Assembly (NCBI RefSeq): GCF_029873255.1
Contig: NZ_CP123622.1
Location: forward strand, 1,210,501 to 1,274,500
Reading direction: 5' to 3'
DNA from: Pigmentibacter sp. JX0631
GTDB lineage: Bacteria; Bdellovibrionota_B; Oligoflexia; Silvanigrellales; Silvanigrellaceae
Length of the DNA stretch: 64,000 bases
The notes beneath the pieces are model-generated. The model did no database searches. It worked only from the letters and a program-made list of their open reading frames with translations, and was not told the DNA's origin. Of this stretch, positions 63,354 to 64,000 are shown in pieces. Position 1 is the stretch's first letter. Each line of letters starts with the position of its first letter. The position numbers and the translations under genes are program-made.

Positions 63354-64000
63354 TTTGATGTTTTGTGTAGTTCTCTAATTTTTTCTAATGATCCTCTTGA
63401 ACCAAAGATAAATAATTCATCATTTTCAAAAAAAACAAAAGTTGAAATTGGATTTTTAATTCTCACGTTATTTCTATTAATTGCTAAGACAATACAATTA
63501 TAATTTGGTCGTATAGCGGCTTCCAATATCGTTTTATTTACAAATGGATGTTCTTTATTTAAGCGAATTCCAGCTAATATACATTGATCAAGAGATATCA
63601 TATTTTCATCTAGACGTTCAACACTACAAAATTGTTCAAGTTCACTAATAGATTTTTCATTTCCATAAACTAAAAGAGTATCATTTGACTGCAGTATTTC
63701 TGTTGCTTTTGGAGCAATAATTGTTCTTTTATCCCGACTTATTGCAACTACATTTACTGTAAATTTTTCTCTTAAGTTTAATTCTATCAAAGTTTTTCCA
63801 GATATTTTAGCATTAGCTGCGATGTGAACTGGCACAAGATATTCATCCCAAGGGGCTAAACGATCTAAAGTCGAAGTAACATTTTTTGCAGTCATAAGCA
63901 TATAATTCTTTTTAAGCCTCGATTTAGTATTATCTATTAAATAATTAATTCCTCGAAACAAAGAATATTTTTGATAAAATGGAAGCATTTTATTTTCTAT
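63350..64000 (-). CDS. TrkA_C-type domain protein, C-terminal part (runs off window)
   Basis: The readable 212 residues hold two TrkA_C (RCK_C) domains in tandem: KISGKTLIELNLREKFTVNVVAI with EILQSNDTLLVYG, and FVNKTILEAAIRPNYNCIVLAI with FFENDELFIFG. These domains bind small ligands and regulate cation transporters. The reading frame stays open past the ATG at 63988 to base 64000, and the N-terminal part KSRLKKNYMLMTAKN is a linker, so the gene is probably the end of a larger cation antiporter or channel protein. The stop overlaps the pncB stop. Confidence 0.75.
   Translation of the reverse strand: MENKMLPFYQKYSLFRGINYLIDNTKSRLKKNYMLMTAKNVTSTLDRLAPWDEYLVPVHIAANAKISGKTLIELNLREKFTVNVVAISRDKRTIIAPKATEILQSNDTLLVYGNEKSISELEQFCSVERLDENMISLDQCILAGIRLNKEHPFVNKTILEAAIRPNYNCIVLAINRNNVRIKNPISTFVFFENDELFIFGSRGSLEKIRELHKTSN

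Overview
The window is AT-rich bacterial chromosome with Gram-negative envelope genes (BamD, lipoproteins with lipoboxes, Sec signal peptides). The gene content suggests a member of the Bdellovibrionota/Oligoflexia, perhaps near Silvanigrella. The pointers are a three-gene succinate dehydrogenase with a five-helix b558-type SdhC, a split propionyl-CoA carboxylase cluster, many secreted proteins without relatives I can name, and low GC. The lineage is inference; no 16S rRNA gene or other decisive marker is present.

1-10.3 kb is housekeeping: sbcD-sbcC (sbcC runs off the left edge), bamD, then a tight minus-strand cluster for propionyl-CoA to succinyl-CoA: B12-binding subunit of methylmalonyl-CoA mutase, carboxyltransferase, biotin carboxylase, biotin carrier, MeaB GTPase and epimerase. 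udk diverges from it. 10.5-19.6 kb holds a small unknown gene, four tandem paralogous family-5 solute-binding proteins with no ABC permease or ATPase, and directly after them a hybrid sensor kinase/receiver protein.

19.6-34.3 kb is mixed: a lipoprotein, Nudix hydrolase, MFS transporter, FAD oxidoreductase, C-terminal processing protease, sdhCAB, a CBS-domain gene behind a perfect Fur-type palindrome, rsmA, a GST and hflX. Between the GST gene and hflX lie a 39-residue Lys-rich protein gene and a candidate ~170-nt RNA with its own promoter and terminator. Four tRNA genes (Thr-TGT, Tyr, Gly, Thr-GGT) sit upstream of hflX, in the order that precedes tuf in many bacteria.

34.5-43.3 kb carries a three-gene ABC-2 exporter, serC, an 871-residue unknown protein ending in a polyproline tract, and an orphan periplasmic sugar-type binding protein.

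43.3-54.3 kb is the accessory region. It is almost entirely minus-strand genes for exported proteins. Eight genes (52,894 down to 44,362) are linked by gaps of 1-19 nt or 4-nt overlaps, so they are probably one operon. It contains three paralogues of a secreted family with a conserved four-cysteine spacing, a helical protein with a central hydrophobic hairpin like alpha-pore-forming toxins, a lipoprotein, and at the end a secreted protein with a C-terminal RNase A-like (CdiA-CT type) toxin domain followed by a CdiI-like immunity gene that appears internally duplicated. A two-gene unit just upstream encodes a betagamma-crystallin-type protein. I regard this operon as the best candidate for an undescribed toxin or secretion system.

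54.6-64 kb returns to mixed content: a PstB-like ATPase with all three catalytic signatures altered, citrate synthase, a PolB-type exonuclease, a probable outer-membrane barrel, a lipoprotein joining a HAD-like and a Nudix domain, a solute-binding-protein homologue without signal peptide, nicotinate phosphoribosyltransferase, and the C-terminal part of a TrkA_C-containing transporter at the right edge.
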